DNA from: Pseudomonadota bacterium
GTDB taxonomy: Bacteria > Pseudomonadota > Gammaproteobacteria > Burkholderiales > Burkholderiaceae_C
Direction of reading: 5' to 3'
Assembly: GCA_018241225.1 (NCBI GenBank)
Contig: JAFEEG010000025.1
Location: 1-64,000 of the forward strand
DNA: 64,000 bases
Within the stretch, counting starts at the first letter, position 1. Each line of letters starts with the position of its first letter. A model generated the notes under the pieces. It searched no databases. It was given only the letters and a program-made list of their open reading frames with translations, and was not told the origin of the DNA. Below are positions 1-9,292 of the stretch, piece by piece. The translations under genes were made by a program, and so were the position numbers.

Positions 1-14
1 CGCCCGATGGCCAA

Positions 15-812
15 CTACTGAGAAACGAGTCCGATGGCTGCGCTCGCATGCAGGCAGATGGCGGCGGCCGCAGCCACATTGAGCGATTCCTCGCCGCCAG
101 GCTGGGCAATGCGGATCAACTTGGATGCACGCTGTTGCAACTGCGGCGAAACACCCTGCCCTTCGTGGCCCATCAACCAGGCGCACGGGCTGGGAATGGT
201 CCTGTCCACCTGGGCTTCGTGCAGCCACTGGCCGCCGTGCGAGCTGGTGGCCAGCATTGGCACGTGCAGCGCATCGAGGGCATCGGCTGTCACGCCCTCG
301 ATCAGGCGCAGGCCGAAATGCGCGCCCATGCCGGCACGCAGAACCTTTGGCGCCCACAGCGCAGCGGTGCCCTTGAGGGCCACGACCTGCAGAAAACCGA
401 AGGCCGCGGCGCTGCGCAAGATGGAGCCGACATTGCCGGCATCCTGCAGGCGGTCCAGCACCACGGTAGCTGCATGGGCCTGCAACTCGGCCCGCGCCGG
501 CGTGTCGATCACAAAGCCCATCGGTGCCGGCGACTCGAGCCCGCTGATGCCGTGCAACAGCGCATCGGGCAGCACCACGGTCTTGGGGGCGCAGCCCTCC
601 CACTCGAAGCGATGAGCCTGCCAGAACGACTCCGTGAAGACGCCAATGGCCGGCCGCACGCCACGCTCGCGCGCCGCCCGGCAAAGATGGTCGCCCTCCA
701 GCCAGACCCGGCCCAGCTTGCGATAGGCGCCGGGGTCTTGCGCCAGCTTGCGCAAGTCCTTGAGCAGCGGGTTGTCGCGCGAGGTGATCGAGGTGACGTC
801 AGGGCTGGTCAT
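15..812 (-). CDS. TrmH/SpoU family RNA 2'-O-methyltransferase
   Basis: A 265-residue SPOUT-class enzyme that uses S-adenosylmethionine to methylate a ribose 2'-OH in tRNA or rRNA. The N-terminal substrate-binding part begins around ITSRDNPLLKDLRKLAQ. The C-terminal SpoU domain carries the three family motifs: DRLQDAGNVGSILRSAAAFG, LMGHEGQGVS and GGEESLNVAAAAA, which form the knotted cofactor site. The ATG at 812 was chosen because it overlaps the rnhB stop in ATGA and begins the conserved sequence; the frame is open further upstream but that part is only a shadow of rnhB. It is the last gene of the lpx/rnhB run. The RNA target cannot be told from sequence; rRNA G-methylation (RlmB-like) is one option. 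Confidence 0.88.
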   Translation of the reverse strand: MTSPDVTSITSRDNPLLKDLRKLAQDPGAYRKLGRVWLEGDHLCRAARERGVRPAIGVFTESFWQAHRFEWEGCAPKTVVLPDALLHGISGLESPAPMGFVIDTPARAELQAHAATVVLDRLQDAGNVGSILRSAAAFGFLQVVALKGTAALWAPKVLRAGMGAHFGLRLIEGVTADALDALHVPMLATSSHGGQWLHEAQVDRTIPSPCAWLMGHEGQGVSPQLQQRASKLIRIAQPGGEESLNVAAAAAICLHASAAIGLVSQ

Positions 813-1486
813 GGCGTCGCCGGCAGCATGACCGTCCCGCTGACCTGCACGTCGATGGCCATGCCCGAGGTGGGAATCACAGCCGCCACCGGGCTGAACG
901 AGCGCCGGTGATGAACGCATGCACCGTGCGTTCGCAGGGCGTCCAGGTGCTCGGGGGTGCCGTAGCCCTTGTGGGCCGCAAAACCGTACAGCGGAAACTG
1001 CGCATGCAATTCCTCGCAGAGCCGGTCCCGATGGACCTTGGCAAGAATGGAGGCAGCGGAAATCGCCTTGACGCGTGCGTCTCCACCCACCACCGCTTCG
1101 GCCAGCACATCGAGCGTGGGCAGGCGGTTGCCGTCGACCAGCACCTTGGCCGGCTTCAGCCGCAGGCCCTCCACGGCGCGGCGCATGGCCAGCATGGTGG
1201 CTTGCAGGATGTTGTGCGTATCGATTTCCTCGACACTGGCCTGGGCCACCGAGCAACACAGGGACTTGGCCATGATCTGGTCGTACAGGCGCTCACGCTG
1301 CTTGGGGGTCAGGGCCTTGGAGTCGGCCAGGCCGCGAATCGGACGCATGTCGTCCAGGATCACCGCCGCGGCCACCACGGGGCCCGCCAGCGGACCACGG
1401 CCCGCCTCGTCCACGCCGGCCACCAGGCCCGGTACGTCCCAGACCAGCGGGGCCTGCTTAGCCTTCAAGAACTTGCTCGATCGCAT
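809..1486 (-). CDS. rnhB: ribonuclease HII
   Basis: Cleaves the RNA strand of RNA-DNA hybrids and single ribonucleotides embedded in DNA. The 225-residue protein has the diagnostic GVDEAGRGPLAGP motif near the N-terminus, with the Asp and Glu of the metal site, then ADSKALTPKQRE and VDGNRLP, the usual RNase HII order. The start is uncertain: ATG at 1486 gives a 29-bp overlap with lpxB, while a TTG at 1468 would reduce it to 11 bp; neither has a clear Shine-Dalgarno. The stop overlaps the methyltransferase start (ATGA), so the two are probably translationally coupled. The lpxB-rnhB order is common in proteobacteria. Confidence 0.94.
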   Translation of the reverse strand: MRSSKFLKAKQAPLVWDVPGLVAGVDEAGRGPLAGPVVAAAVILDDMRPIRGLADSKALTPKQRERLYDQIMAKSLCCSVAQASVEEIDTHNILQATMLAMRRAVEGLRLKPAKVLVDGNRLPTLDVLAEAVVGGDARVKAISAASILAKVHRDRLCEELHAQFPLYGFAAHKGYGTPEHLDALRTHGACVHHRRSFSPVAAVIPTSGMAIDVQVSGTVMLPATP

Positions 1487-2606
1487 CGGCACACAGTGTG
1501 GGCGTATCGCGCAGCAATTCGGCATGCAGCGCGGTGAATCTTTGTTGCAGTGCCTGCACCTTGTCAGGCGAGCGCAGCCAGGTCAATGTGGCTTGTGCCA
1601 GGGCCTGCGGGGTGGCTTCGTGCTGGATCAGCTCCGGCACGACGAATTCGCGGCACAGGATGTTGGGCAAGCCCACCCAGGGCTGCAGTTGCTTGCGGAT
1701 CATGAGCCGCCAGGTCAGCGAGTTCATGTTGTAGGCGATGACCATCGGGCGCTTGAAAAGCGCCGCTTCCAGCGTGGCCGTGCCAGAGGCAATCAGCGTG
1801 GTGTCGCAGGCCGCCAGCACCGCGTGCGACTGGCCGTTGAGCAGCATCACGTGCTCGGCCATGCCGCTGGCCTGCAGCATCTGCTGTGCTTCGGCGCGAA
1901 GGGCCGCAAGGGTGGGCAGCACGAAACGGATGTTCGGATCTTCGCGGCGCATCAGCGCGGCGGCATCGAGAAAACGTGAAGCGATGTAGCGCAGTTCGGA
2001 CTGGCGGCTGCCCGGAAGCAGCGCCACCACCGGCGCATCGGCCGGCAGGCCAAGGGCTGCACGCGCGGCGGCGCGGTCTGGCTCCATGGGAATCACCTGG
2101 GCCAGCGGGTGGCCCACGTAGCTGCCGGCCACGCCCTTCTCGGCCAGCAGCGCCGGCTCGAAGGGGAAGATGCACAGCACGCGGTCGGCCGCGGCGCGGA
2201 TCTTGTCGATGCGCTCGGGGCGCCAGGCCCAGATCGAAGGGCAGACGAAATGCACCGTCTTCACGCCCTGGGCGCGCAGGCCCGCCTCAAGATCGAGATT
2301 GAAATCGGGCGCGTCGACGCCGATGAAGATATCTGGCCGCTCGCGCAGCAGGCGCGCCTTGAGTTGCCGCCGGATGCCGGCAATCTCGGGATAGTGGCGC
2401 AGCACCTCGATGTAGCCGCGCACCGCCAGCTTTTCCTGCGGCCACCAGCTCTGGAAGCCGCGCTCCAGCATGCGCGGCCCGCCGATGCCTGCCGCTTGCA
2501 TGGCGGGCCAGCGGGCCTTCAAGCCGTCGAGCATGAGTCCGGCGAGAAGGTCGCCGGATGCCTCACCCGCGACGAGCGCGAACTGTCGCTGCTGCCCCGT
2601 GCTCAC
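1458..2606 (-). CDS. lpxB: lipid-A-disaccharide synthase
   Basis: Glycosyltransferase of family GT19 that joins UDP-2,3-diacylglucosamine and lipid X to form the lipid A disaccharide at the inner membrane. It has 382 residues, the normal length. Visible family features are AGEASGDLLAG at the N-terminus, VGHPLAQVIP in the middle, LLPGSRQSEL (nucleotide-sugar binding) and ASGTATLEAALFKRPMVIAY near the C-terminus. The start is GTG at 2606, 7 bases after the lpxA stop. The lpxD-fabZ-lpxA-lpxB order with short gaps or overlaps shows a single operon. Confidence 0.97.
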   Translation of the reverse strand: MSTGQQRQFALVAGEASGDLLAGLMLDGLKARWPAMQAAGIGGPRMLERGFQSWWPQEKLAVRGYIEVLRHYPEIAGIRRQLKARLLRERPDIFIGVDAPDFNLDLEAGLRAQGVKTVHFVCPSIWAWRPERIDKIRAAADRVLCIFPFEPALLAEKGVAGSYVGHPLAQVIPMEPDRAAARAALGLPADAPVVALLPGSRQSELRYIASRFLDAAALMRREDPNIRFVLPTLAALRAEAQQMLQASGMAEHVMLLNGQSHAVLAACDTTLIASGTATLEAALFKRPMVIAYNMNSLTWRLMIRKQLQPWVGLPNILCREFVVPELIQHEATPQALAQATLTWLRSPDKVQALQQRFTALHAELLRDTPTLCADAIEQVLEG

Positions 2607-2613
2607 GGCGGCC

Positions 2614-3402
2614 TCAGCGCGCGATGCCGCGCGTGGCGTCGGCCAGGAAGGCGCTCATCAGGGCCACGTCCGGCGCGGCCTCGGGGGTTTGGGCGGCAAG
2701 CGCATCGATGGCGTCGCGCGCCTCCTGCAAGGTCTTGCCTTCACGGTACAGCAGCTTGTGCATCTGCTTGACGGCAGCCAGGCGCTGCGCCGAGAAGCCG
2801 TGGCGCTTGAGGCCCACCGTATTGAAACCCCGCACGGCCAGGGGATTGCCGTCCACCAGCATGAAGGGCGGCACGTCCTGCGTGACCGCGCTGGCAAAGC
2901 CCAGCATGGCGTGCGCGCCGACCTTGACGAACTGGTGGATGCCGGTGAGCCCGCCCACCGTGACCCAGTCGCCAATCAGCACATGGCCGGCCATCGTGGT
3001 GTTGTTCGACATCGTGGTGTGGCTGCCGACATGGCAGTCGTGCGCGATATGGCAGTAGGCCATGATCCAGTTGTCGTCACCGATGGTGGTGCGCCCACCG
3101 GCGCCCGGCACGCCACGATTGAAGGTGCAGAACTCGCGCACCGTGTTGCGGTCGCCAATGATGAGCTCGGTGTCCTCGCCCTTGTACTTCTTGTCCTGCG
3201 GATCGGCTCCGATGGAGTTGAACTGGTAGAAGCGATTGTCCCGGCCGATGGTGGTGCGGCCCTCGACCACGCAGTGCGCGCCAATGGAGGTACCCGCGCC
3301 GATGCGCACCTGCGGCCCGATCACAGCGTAAGGCCCGACCGTGACTGACGAATCGAGCTGTGCCTTGGGATCGACGATGGCCGTCTGGTGAATCTGCGTC
3401 AT
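2614..3402 (-). CDS. lpxA: UDP-N-acetylglucosamine acyltransferase
   Basis: First enzyme of lipid A synthesis; it transfers 3-hydroxyacyl from ACP to UDP-GlcNAc in the cytoplasm. The 262-residue protein is a left-handed beta-helix built of hexapeptide repeats (for example VTVGPYAVIGPQVRIGAGTS), and has the catalytic histidine region MAYCHIAHDCHVG. A helical C-terminal domain follows (residues about 190-262). It lies 16 bases after fabZ. LpxA and FabZ draw on the same hydroxyacyl-ACP pool, which fits their pairing here. Confidence 0.97.
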   Translation of the reverse strand: MTQIHQTAIVDPKAQLDSSVTVGPYAVIGPQVRIGAGTSIGAHCVVEGRTTIGRDNRFYQFNSIGADPQDKKYKGEDTELIIGDRNTVREFCTFNRGVPGAGGRTTIGDDNWIMAYCHIAHDCHVGSHTTMSNNTTMAGHVLIGDWVTVGGLTGIHQFVKVGAHAMLGFASAVTQDVPPFMLVDGNPLAVRGFNTVGLKRHGFSAQRLAAVKQMHKLLYREGKTLQEARDAIDALAAQTPEAAPDVALMSAFLADATRGIAR

Positions 3403-3418
3403 TCTCTGGCGGCCAGAC

Positions 3419-3871
3419 TCAGCTGATCTGGCGCATCGCGCACATGAGTTGTGCTTCGCAAGCCAGCTCTTCGCCTACCAGGGCGCGACCACGGAACTTG
3501 GAAATGCCGGCCTTCATGCGCTCGATCTCCACTTCCAGGATGAGCTGGTCGCCCGGCTCCACCGGACGCTTGAAACGCGCGCCATCGATGGCGGCGAAGT
3601 AATAGATCATGTTCTCGTCGGGCACGATGTCCAGCGAACGGAACGAAAGCAGCGCCGCCGCCTGCGCCATGGCTTCGAGCATGAGCACGCCCGGCATCAC
3701 GGGGCGGTGCGGAAAGTGGCCGTTGAAGAACGGCTCATTCATCGTCACGTTCTTCAAGGCCGTGATGCGCTTGCCCTTTTCCATGCCCACGACGCGGTCG
3801 ACGAGCAGGAAGGGATAGCGATGCGGCAGCAGCTTGAGGATCTGATGAATATCGAGCGTGTTGTCAGTCAT
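3419..3871 (-). CDS. fabZ: 3-hydroxyacyl-ACP dehydratase FabZ
   Basis: Hot-dog fold dehydratase that converts 3-hydroxyacyl-ACP to trans-2-enoyl-ACP in fatty acid elongation. It is 150 residues, typical for FabZ. The catalytic histidine motif NGHFPHRPVMPGVLMLEAMA is intact and is preceded by the conserved LPHRYPFLLVDRV. The start codon overlaps the lpxD stop by four bases (ATGA), which indicates translational coupling. Within the lpx operon it balances phospholipid and lipid A synthesis. Confidence 0.97.
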   Translation of the reverse strand: MTDNTLDIHQILKLLPHRYPFLLVDRVVGMEKGKRITALKNVTMNEPFFNGHFPHRPVMPGVLMLEAMAQAAALLSFRSLDIVPDENMIYYFAAIDGARFKRPVEPGDQLILEVEIERMKAGISKFRGRALVGEELACEAQLMCAMRQIS

Positions 3872-4854
3872 GATTTGTTGTCTTGCGCGAGGCCCTTCTC
3901 CAGCGCCTTGACGCGCTCGCGCAGTGAATGGAGGTGCCGCAGGGTCGCGGCATTCTTCTCCCAGGCCGCATTCTCGTCGATGGGAAACACGCCGGTGTAT
4001 TGGCCGGGCTTGTGAATGGAGCGCGTGACCAGCGAGGCCGCCGACACGTGCACGCCCTCGGCCAGCGTGAGGTGCCCCAGCACCATGCCCGCACCCGCAA
4101 TGGTGCAGTTGGGCCCAATGACCGCGCTGCCTGCCACTGCGGAGCAGCCGGCCATGGCGGTGTTGCGGCCGATGCGCACGTTGTGGCCGATCTGGATCAG
4201 GTTGTCGAGCTTCACGCCATCTTCGATGACGGTGTCTTCCAGCGCCCCCCGGTCGATGCAGGTGTTGGCGCCAATTTCAACGTCGTCACCGATGCGCACC
4301 GCGCCGAGTTGCTCGATCTTGACCCAGGTGCCCTGGTACGGTGCCAACCCGAAACCGTCGGCGCCGATGACGGCGCCCGGGTGAATCAGGCAACGCGCGC
4401 CGATCACGCAATCCTCGCTGATGGTGACGCGAGACTTGAGAACCGTGCCGGCTCCAATGCGGGCACCCCGCTCGACCACGCATTGGGGGCCGATTTCCGC
4501 CGTGGCGTCGACCATGGCTTCGGGGTGGATCACCGCGCTGGGGTGGATGCGTTCGCCCTTGGGCGGCGCGTGCTGCGCCTTCCACAGCTGGGTCAGGCGT
4601 GCAAAGTAAAGATACGGGTCGGGCGTCAGGATGAAATCGCCTCGCGCCGCAGCTGCTTCTTGCGCTGCGGGCGAGACGATCACGCAGCCCGCGCGCGAAG
4701 CCGCCAGGTCCTTGTGGAATTTGGGGTTCGAGAGAAAGCTGAGTTCGTTCTCGCCTGCGCTGTGCAGGGGTGCCAGCCGCTCGATGGCGCGGCCGCGGTC
4801 GCCATGCAGCTCTCCCCCGAGAGCGTCAACGATGGCTGCCAGTTGCAATGCCAC
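3868..4854 (-). CDS. lpxD: UDP-3-O-(3-hydroxyacyl)glucosamine N-acyltransferase
   Basis: Third lipid A enzyme; N-acylates UDP-3-O-acylglucosamine using hydroxyacyl-ACP. It has 328 residues. An N-terminal uridine-binding domain (to about residue 100) is followed by left-handed beta-helix hexapeptide repeats. The catalytic-histidine region reads IQIGHNVRIGRNTAMAGCSA, and a C-terminal helix follows (RHLHSLRERVKALEKGL). The start is GTG at 4854. It lies between ompH and fabZ, as in most proteobacteria. Confidence 0.97.
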   Translation of the reverse strand: MALQLAAIVDALGGELHGDRGRAIERLAPLHSAGENELSFLSNPKFHKDLAASRAGCVIVSPAAQEAAAARGDFILTPDPYLYFARLTQLWKAQHAPPKGERIHPSAVIHPEAMVDATAEIGPQCVVERGARIGAGTVLKSRVTISEDCVIGARCLIHPGAVIGADGFGLAPYQGTWVKIEQLGAVRIGDDVEIGANTCIDRGALEDTVIEDGVKLDNLIQIGHNVRIGRNTAMAGCSAVAGSAVIGPNCTIAGAGMVLGHLTLAEGVHVSAASLVTRSIHKPGQYTGVFPIDENAAWEKNAATLRHLHSLRERVKALEKGLAQDNKS

Positions 4855-4879
4855 GCCGATTCGCCAGCTCGCGCCGGGC

Positions 4880-5443
4880 CTACTTGCCGTTGGTGCCGGC
4901 AGGCGCCGCTGGTGACGGGGAGCCGGTCGGGCCAGACGCGTTGAGCGCCTTGATCACCTTGTCGGTGATGTCGTGCTTGGGGTTGATGTAGATCGCCTCT
5001 TGCAGGATGGCGTCGTACTTCTCGGCCTCGGCCACCTGCTTGACGACGCGGTTCGCCCGCTCGTAGACAGCCTGCAGCTCTTCGTTCTTGCGGGCGTTGA
5101 GGTCTTCCTGGAATTCGCGGCGCTTGCGCTGGAATTCGCGGTCCTGCTCGATCAACTGGCGCTGGCGCTGCGCGCGCTGGGTGTCCGACAGGGTGGGCGC
5201 CTCACGCTCGAAGCGCTCGGAAGCGGCCTTGAGCTCGGCACCCTGGGCCTGCAGGTCCTTGTCGCGCTTGCCGAACTCGGCCTCGAGCTTGGCCTGGGCA
5301 GCCTTGGCCGGCTGGGCCTCGCGCAGCACGCGATCGGGATTCACGAAGCCGACGCGAAAGGTCTCTTGCGCCTGAGCCGGCATTGCGCAAAGCGCAAACA
5401 CCGGCACCAGCAGCGCAGCGGCGGCACGAAGCAAATGGTTCAT
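4880..5443 (-). CDS. ompH: periplasmic chaperone OmpH/Skp
   Basis: Periplasmic holdase that binds unfolded outer-membrane proteins and passes them to the BAM complex. The 187-residue precursor has a signal peptide (residues about 1-25, ending AMPAQA) and a long, charged, coiled-coil middle rich in Lys, Glu and Gln, forming the Skp tentacles. The C-terminal tail, rich in Pro, Gly and Ser, is longer than in E. coli Skp. The ATG overlaps the bamA stop by one base (TAATG), so it is translated together with its client receptor BamA. Confidence 0.93.
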   Translation of the reverse strand: MNHLLRAAAALLVPVFALCAMPAQAQETFRVGFVNPDRVLREAQPAKAAQAKLEAEFGKRDKDLQAQGAELKAASERFEREAPTLSDTQRAQRQRQLIEQDREFQRKRREFQEDLNARKNEELQAVYERANRVVKQVAEAEKYDAILQEAIYINPKHDITDKVIKALNASGPTGSPSPAAPAGTNGK

Positions 5444-7857
5444 TAAAACGAGGTTCCGATCTGGAATTGGATCCGCTGAATTCTATCCTTGGGGATGAAT
5501 CCGGGCTGTCCCTCTACACCCACCTCTTCGTCCTGGTACTGGATCGGGAAGGCATAGGCCAGGCGCAGCGGGCCCAGCGGAGAGACCCAGCTGATGCCGA
5601 TACCGACCGAGGAGCGCAGCTTCTTTTGCGCTTCCCACTGGGCGTCGGTCATGTCCGCGCTGCGGTCCGCGAAGACGTTACCGATATCGAAGAAGCTGTA
5701 CAGGCGCAGCGTGCGGTCGTTGCCCGCTCCGGGGAACGGCGCGTTGATCTCGGCGTTGAAGATCGCCTTCTTGGTGCCGCCCAGCGACGCGCTGGTGACG
5801 CTGTCGCGCGGACCCAGCGAGTTCTGCTCGAAGCCGCGGATGGAACCCAGGCCACCGGCGTAGAAGTTCTTGAAGATCGGGTAGATGTTCTCGCCGTACG
5901 CCTTGCCGTAGCCCACTTCGGCGTTCATGGCAAAGGTGTACTGCTTGGACAGCGGGATGAACTGCTGGATCTGGTAGCTACCCTTGTAGTACTTCATGTC
6001 GCCACCGGAGCCGATTTCCAGGTTGGCGCGTTGCAGGCGACCACTCGTCGGGACCAGCGCGCTGTCGCGCCCGTCACGAGCCCAGCCCACGGTCAGCGGG
6101 ATGCCCCAGACGCTGTCGTTGGTACATTCGCCCAGATACTGCGTGCCGTTCGAGGTAAAGGTCGGGCAGGCGAAGTAGTCGCGGTAGGCCTGCGGAATCT
6201 GCGAGGCCGCATTGGTGCCGGGGTCGAACTGATAGCGCTCCAGGCCCACGCCGAAGTAGACGGTATCCACCTCGCTGAACGGCACGCCGAAACGCAGGGT
6301 GCCGCCCTCGTTGACCAGGCGGTAGTCGCCGTCTGTCACGTAGTACGGACGCGTGGTGCGGTAGTACACGTCGAAGGTGCGCGAAATGCCGTCTTGCGTG
6401 AAGTACGGGTTGGTGCTGGTCAGCTGGATGACCCGGTTGTACTTGCTGGTGTTGAGTTGCAGGCCGAGATAGTTGCCCGAACCGAACACGTTCTCCTGCG
6501 AAATGCCGAAATTGAACGACACCTTTTCGGCTGACGAGTAGCCGGCACCCAGTTGCAGCGAGCCGGTGGGCTTTTCGACAACCGACATGGCCAGGTCGAC
6601 CTGGTCGGGCGAACCGGGCACTTCCATTGTGTCGACGTTGACTTCGGTGAAGTACCCCAGCCGATCGACCCGGGCGCGCGAGAGCTTGATGCGGTCGCCG
6701 TCATACCAGGAAGCTTCGTACTGGCGCATCTCGCGGCGGATCACTTCGTCGCGGGTGCGGTTGTTGCCGCTCACGGCAATCCGGCGCACGTACACGCGTC
6801 GCGCAGGGTCTGCCTGCAGGGTCAGCGCCACGCGGTTGTTCACCCGGTCCACCTCGGGGCGCGCCTGGACGCGTGCGAACGCATAGCCGAAGGTGCCGAA
6901 GTAGTCGGTGAATGCCTTGGTGGTCTGGGTCACGCGCTCGCCGTTGTAGGGCTCGCCCGGCTCGATGGTCACCAGCGACTTGAATTCTTCCTCGCGACCC
7001 AGGAAGTTGCCTTCCAGCTTGACGCCGGACACCACGAACTTCTCGCCTTCGGTGATGTTCACCGTCACCGACAGGTCCTGCCGGTCGGGCGAGATGGCGA
7101 CTTGCGTCGAATCGATGCGGAACTCGAGGTAGCCGCGCTGCAGGTAGTACGAGCGCAGGGTTTCGAGGTCGGCGTTGAGCTTGGAGCGCGAGTATTGGTT
7201 GGACTTGGTGTACCAGCTCAGCCAGCCACCGGTGTCCTGGTCGAACAGGCCCAGCAGGGTCGACTCGCTGAAAGCCTTGTTGCCCACGATGCGCATCTCG
7301 CGGATGCGGGCCGAATCGCCTTCGGTCACCGTGAAGGTCAGGTTGACGCGATTGCGCTCGATCGGCGTGACGGTCGTGACGACCTCGGCGTTGTAGAGGC
7401 TGCGGCTCACGTACTGGCGCTTGAGCTCCTGCTCGGCGCGATCGGCCAGCGCCTTGTCGAACGGGCGACCATCGGCCAGGCCGACGTCACGCAGGGACTT
7501 CTTGAGCGCGTCCTTGTCGAATTCCTTGGTGCCGACGAAGTCCACGTCGGCGATGGTCGGCCGCTCCTCGACGATCACCACCACCACGTTGCCGTTCACG
7601 TCGATGCGCACGTCCTTGAACAGGCCGAGGTCGAACAGCGAACGGATTGCGGCAGAGCCGCTTTCGTCGGTGTAGGTGTCGCCCACGCGAATGGGCATGG
7701 AGGCGAAGATGGTGCCAGGCTCGACCCGCTGCAAGCCTTCGACGCGAATGTCGCGAATGGTGAAAGGCTCGACCGCCCAAGCAGCCAGTGTCGAAATCGC
7801 GCCGGCAACAAGTACGACGACGCTGCGCAGGCGGAAGCTGCTGAATGTTTTTTTCAT
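5443..7857 (-). CDS. bamA: outer membrane protein assembly factor BamA
   Basis: Central Omp85 protein of the BAM complex, which folds beta-barrel proteins into the outer membrane. The 804-residue precursor has a signal peptide (about residues 1-28, ending LAAWA), five POTRA domains (about 30-360, beginning FTIRDIRVEGLQRVEPGT), then the 16-strand barrel. GSIRGFEQNSLGPRD matches the conserved loop-6 VRGF-type motif, and the chain ends in Phe (FQIGTSF), the usual outer-membrane signature. It follows rseP by 36 bases and is coupled to ompH. Confidence 0.98.
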   Translation of the reverse strand: MKKTFSSFRLRSVVVLVAGAISTLAAWAVEPFTIRDIRVEGLQRVEPGTIFASMPIRVGDTYTDESGSAAIRSLFDLGLFKDVRIDVNGNVVVVIVEERPTIADVDFVGTKEFDKDALKKSLRDVGLADGRPFDKALADRAEQELKRQYVSRSLYNAEVVTTVTPIERNRVNLTFTVTEGDSARIREMRIVGNKAFSESTLLGLFDQDTGGWLSWYTKSNQYSRSKLNADLETLRSYYLQRGYLEFRIDSTQVAISPDRQDLSVTVNITEGEKFVVSGVKLEGNFLGREEEFKSLVTIEPGEPYNGERVTQTTKAFTDYFGTFGYAFARVQARPEVDRVNNRVALTLQADPARRVYVRRIAVSGNNRTRDEVIRREMRQYEASWYDGDRIKLSRARVDRLGYFTEVNVDTMEVPGSPDQVDLAMSVVEKPTGSLQLGAGYSSAEKVSFNFGISQENVFGSGNYLGLQLNTSKYNRVIQLTSTNPYFTQDGISRTFDVYYRTTRPYYVTDGDYRLVNEGGTLRFGVPFSEVDTVYFGVGLERYQFDPGTNAASQIPQAYRDYFACPTFTSNGTQYLGECTNDSVWGIPLTVGWARDGRDSALVPTSGRLQRANLEIGSGGDMKYYKGSYQIQQFIPLSKQYTFAMNAEVGYGKAYGENIYPIFKNFYAGGLGSIRGFEQNSLGPRDSVTSASLGGTKKAIFNAEINAPFPGAGNDRTLRLYSFFDIGNVFADRSADMTDAQWEAQKKLRSSVGIGISWVSPLGPLRLAYAFPIQYQDEEVGVEGQPGFIPKDRIQRIQFQIGTSF

Positions 7858-7893
7858 CAGAGATTGGGCCGGCGCGACGCGGCCGGGCGAAAG

Positions 7894-9264
7894 TTAACCA
7901 AAGAGCCGAGTCACGTCGTTGAAGAGCGCGATGGACATCATGATCAGCAACAGCGCAACGCCTCCGCGCTGCAGCCTTTCCATCCAAGCGTCGGACACGC
8001 TCTTACCCGTGAGGCCCTCCCAAAGATAATACATCAGGTGCCCTCCATCGAGGACCGGGAGCGGCATCAGGTTCAGCACGCCCAGGCTCACGCTGATCAG
8101 GGCCAGGAATGTTAGGTATTGGGTGAATCCCAGGCTGGCGGACTTGCCGGCATAGTCGGCAATGGTCAGCGGCCCGCTGATGTTCTTGAGCGAGGCTTCG
8201 CCGATGAGCATCTTGCCCATCATGCGAACGGTCAGGGCCGAGACCTCCCAGGTGCGCACCACGCCCGCCCAGACGCCATCCAGCGGCCCCTGGCGCACGG
8301 TCACCATTTCCGGTGGCGCGCCCACATAGGCGCCGATGCGCCCGACCTTGCCGGCCCCGTCGCTTCGCACGTCCGGCGCCACCTGCAACTCGACAATCTG
8401 GCCACCGCGCTGCACCCGCCAGGTCTGCCGGAGGGGTTGATCACCATCGACCGAGGCACGGATGACTTCGCGCAACTGCTGGCCGTCGATGACCGCGGTG
8501 GGTCCAACCGACAGCACCAGGTCACCGGGCCGCAGACCAGAGCGCTGCGCCGCGCCGTCCGCCATCACTTCGCCAATTTCGGGGCGGGTCAGGGGTACGA
8601 CGATGCCGATGCGCCGGAACAGCTGGGCATCCGCATCCTTGGCCTCGACTTCGCTCAGCGGCAGCACCAGGGACTGCAGCCGCCCTCGCCCATCGGCATC
8701 GAGTTCGAGCGTGAGGTCACGGCCTTCGAGGGCGCCGCGAGTCAGTCGCCAACGCAGGTCGTCGAAGGACTGGACCGGCTCCAGTTCGCCGTCGAAACCG
8801 GCGCGAAGCACCTGCTCGCCGCCGCGCAGGCCGGCCTGCTCTGCAATGGAGCCCGCAACGGGGCGCGCCAGGCGCGCCACCGGTTCGTCGACGCCGATCC
8901 AGTTGACGGTGGCATACAGCGCCACGGCGAGCAGCAGATTGGCCAGCGGCCCCGCAGCCACGATGGCCGCGCGCGAGCGCAGCGGCTGGTTGTTGAAGGC
9001 GCGGTGGCGCTCGTGCGGCTCGACCGGCGCCTCGCGCTCGTCGAGCATGCGGACGTAGCCACCCAGCGGAAAGGCGCCGATGACGAATTCGGTTTCCTGC
9101 CCCGGATGCTGCCGCTTGGGCTGCCACCGATACAGCGTATGGCCGAAGCCGATGGAAAAGCGCAGCACCTTGACGCCACAAGCCACCGCCACGCGGTAGT
9201 GGCCCCATTCGTGCACGGCAATGAGAACGGCCAGGGCGACGATGAAGGCGATGACGGTGAGCAT
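7894..9264 (-). CDS. rseP: site-2 intramembrane zinc metalloprotease RseP
   Basis: Inner-membrane site-2 protease; in the family it cleaves anti-sigma factors such as RseA, and signal peptide remnants. The 456-residue protein has HEWGH (HExxH) in the first transmembrane helix near residue 18, two PDZ domains in the periplasmic middle part (about 110-310), and the second active-site motif PVLDGGHLMYY near residue 400, followed by further membrane segments. Placement between dxr and bamA is conserved in proteobacteria and ties it to envelope-stress control. Confidence 0.96.
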   Translation of the reverse strand: MLTVIAFIVALAVLIAVHEWGHYRVAVACGVKVLRFSIGFGHTLYRWQPKRQHPGQETEFVIGAFPLGGYVRMLDEREAPVEPHERHRAFNNQPLRSRAAIVAAGPLANLLLAVALYATVNWIGVDEPVARLARPVAGSIAEQAGLRGGEQVLRAGFDGELEPVQSFDDLRWRLTRGALEGRDLTLELDADGRGRLQSLVLPLSEVEAKDADAQLFRRIGIVVPLTRPEIGEVMADGAAQRSGLRPGDLVLSVGPTAVIDGQQLREVIRASVDGDQPLRQTWRVQRGGQIVELQVAPDVRSDGAGKVGRIGAYVGAPPEMVTVRQGPLDGVWAGVVRTWEVSALTVRMMGKMLIGEASLKNISGPLTIADYAGKSASLGFTQYLTFLALISVSLGVLNLMPLPVLDGGHLMYYLWEGLTGKSVSDAWMERLQRGGVALLLIMMSIALFNDVTRLFG

Positions 9265-9292
9265 GGTGGCCAGCAGGTCGAAGGGTTGCGTC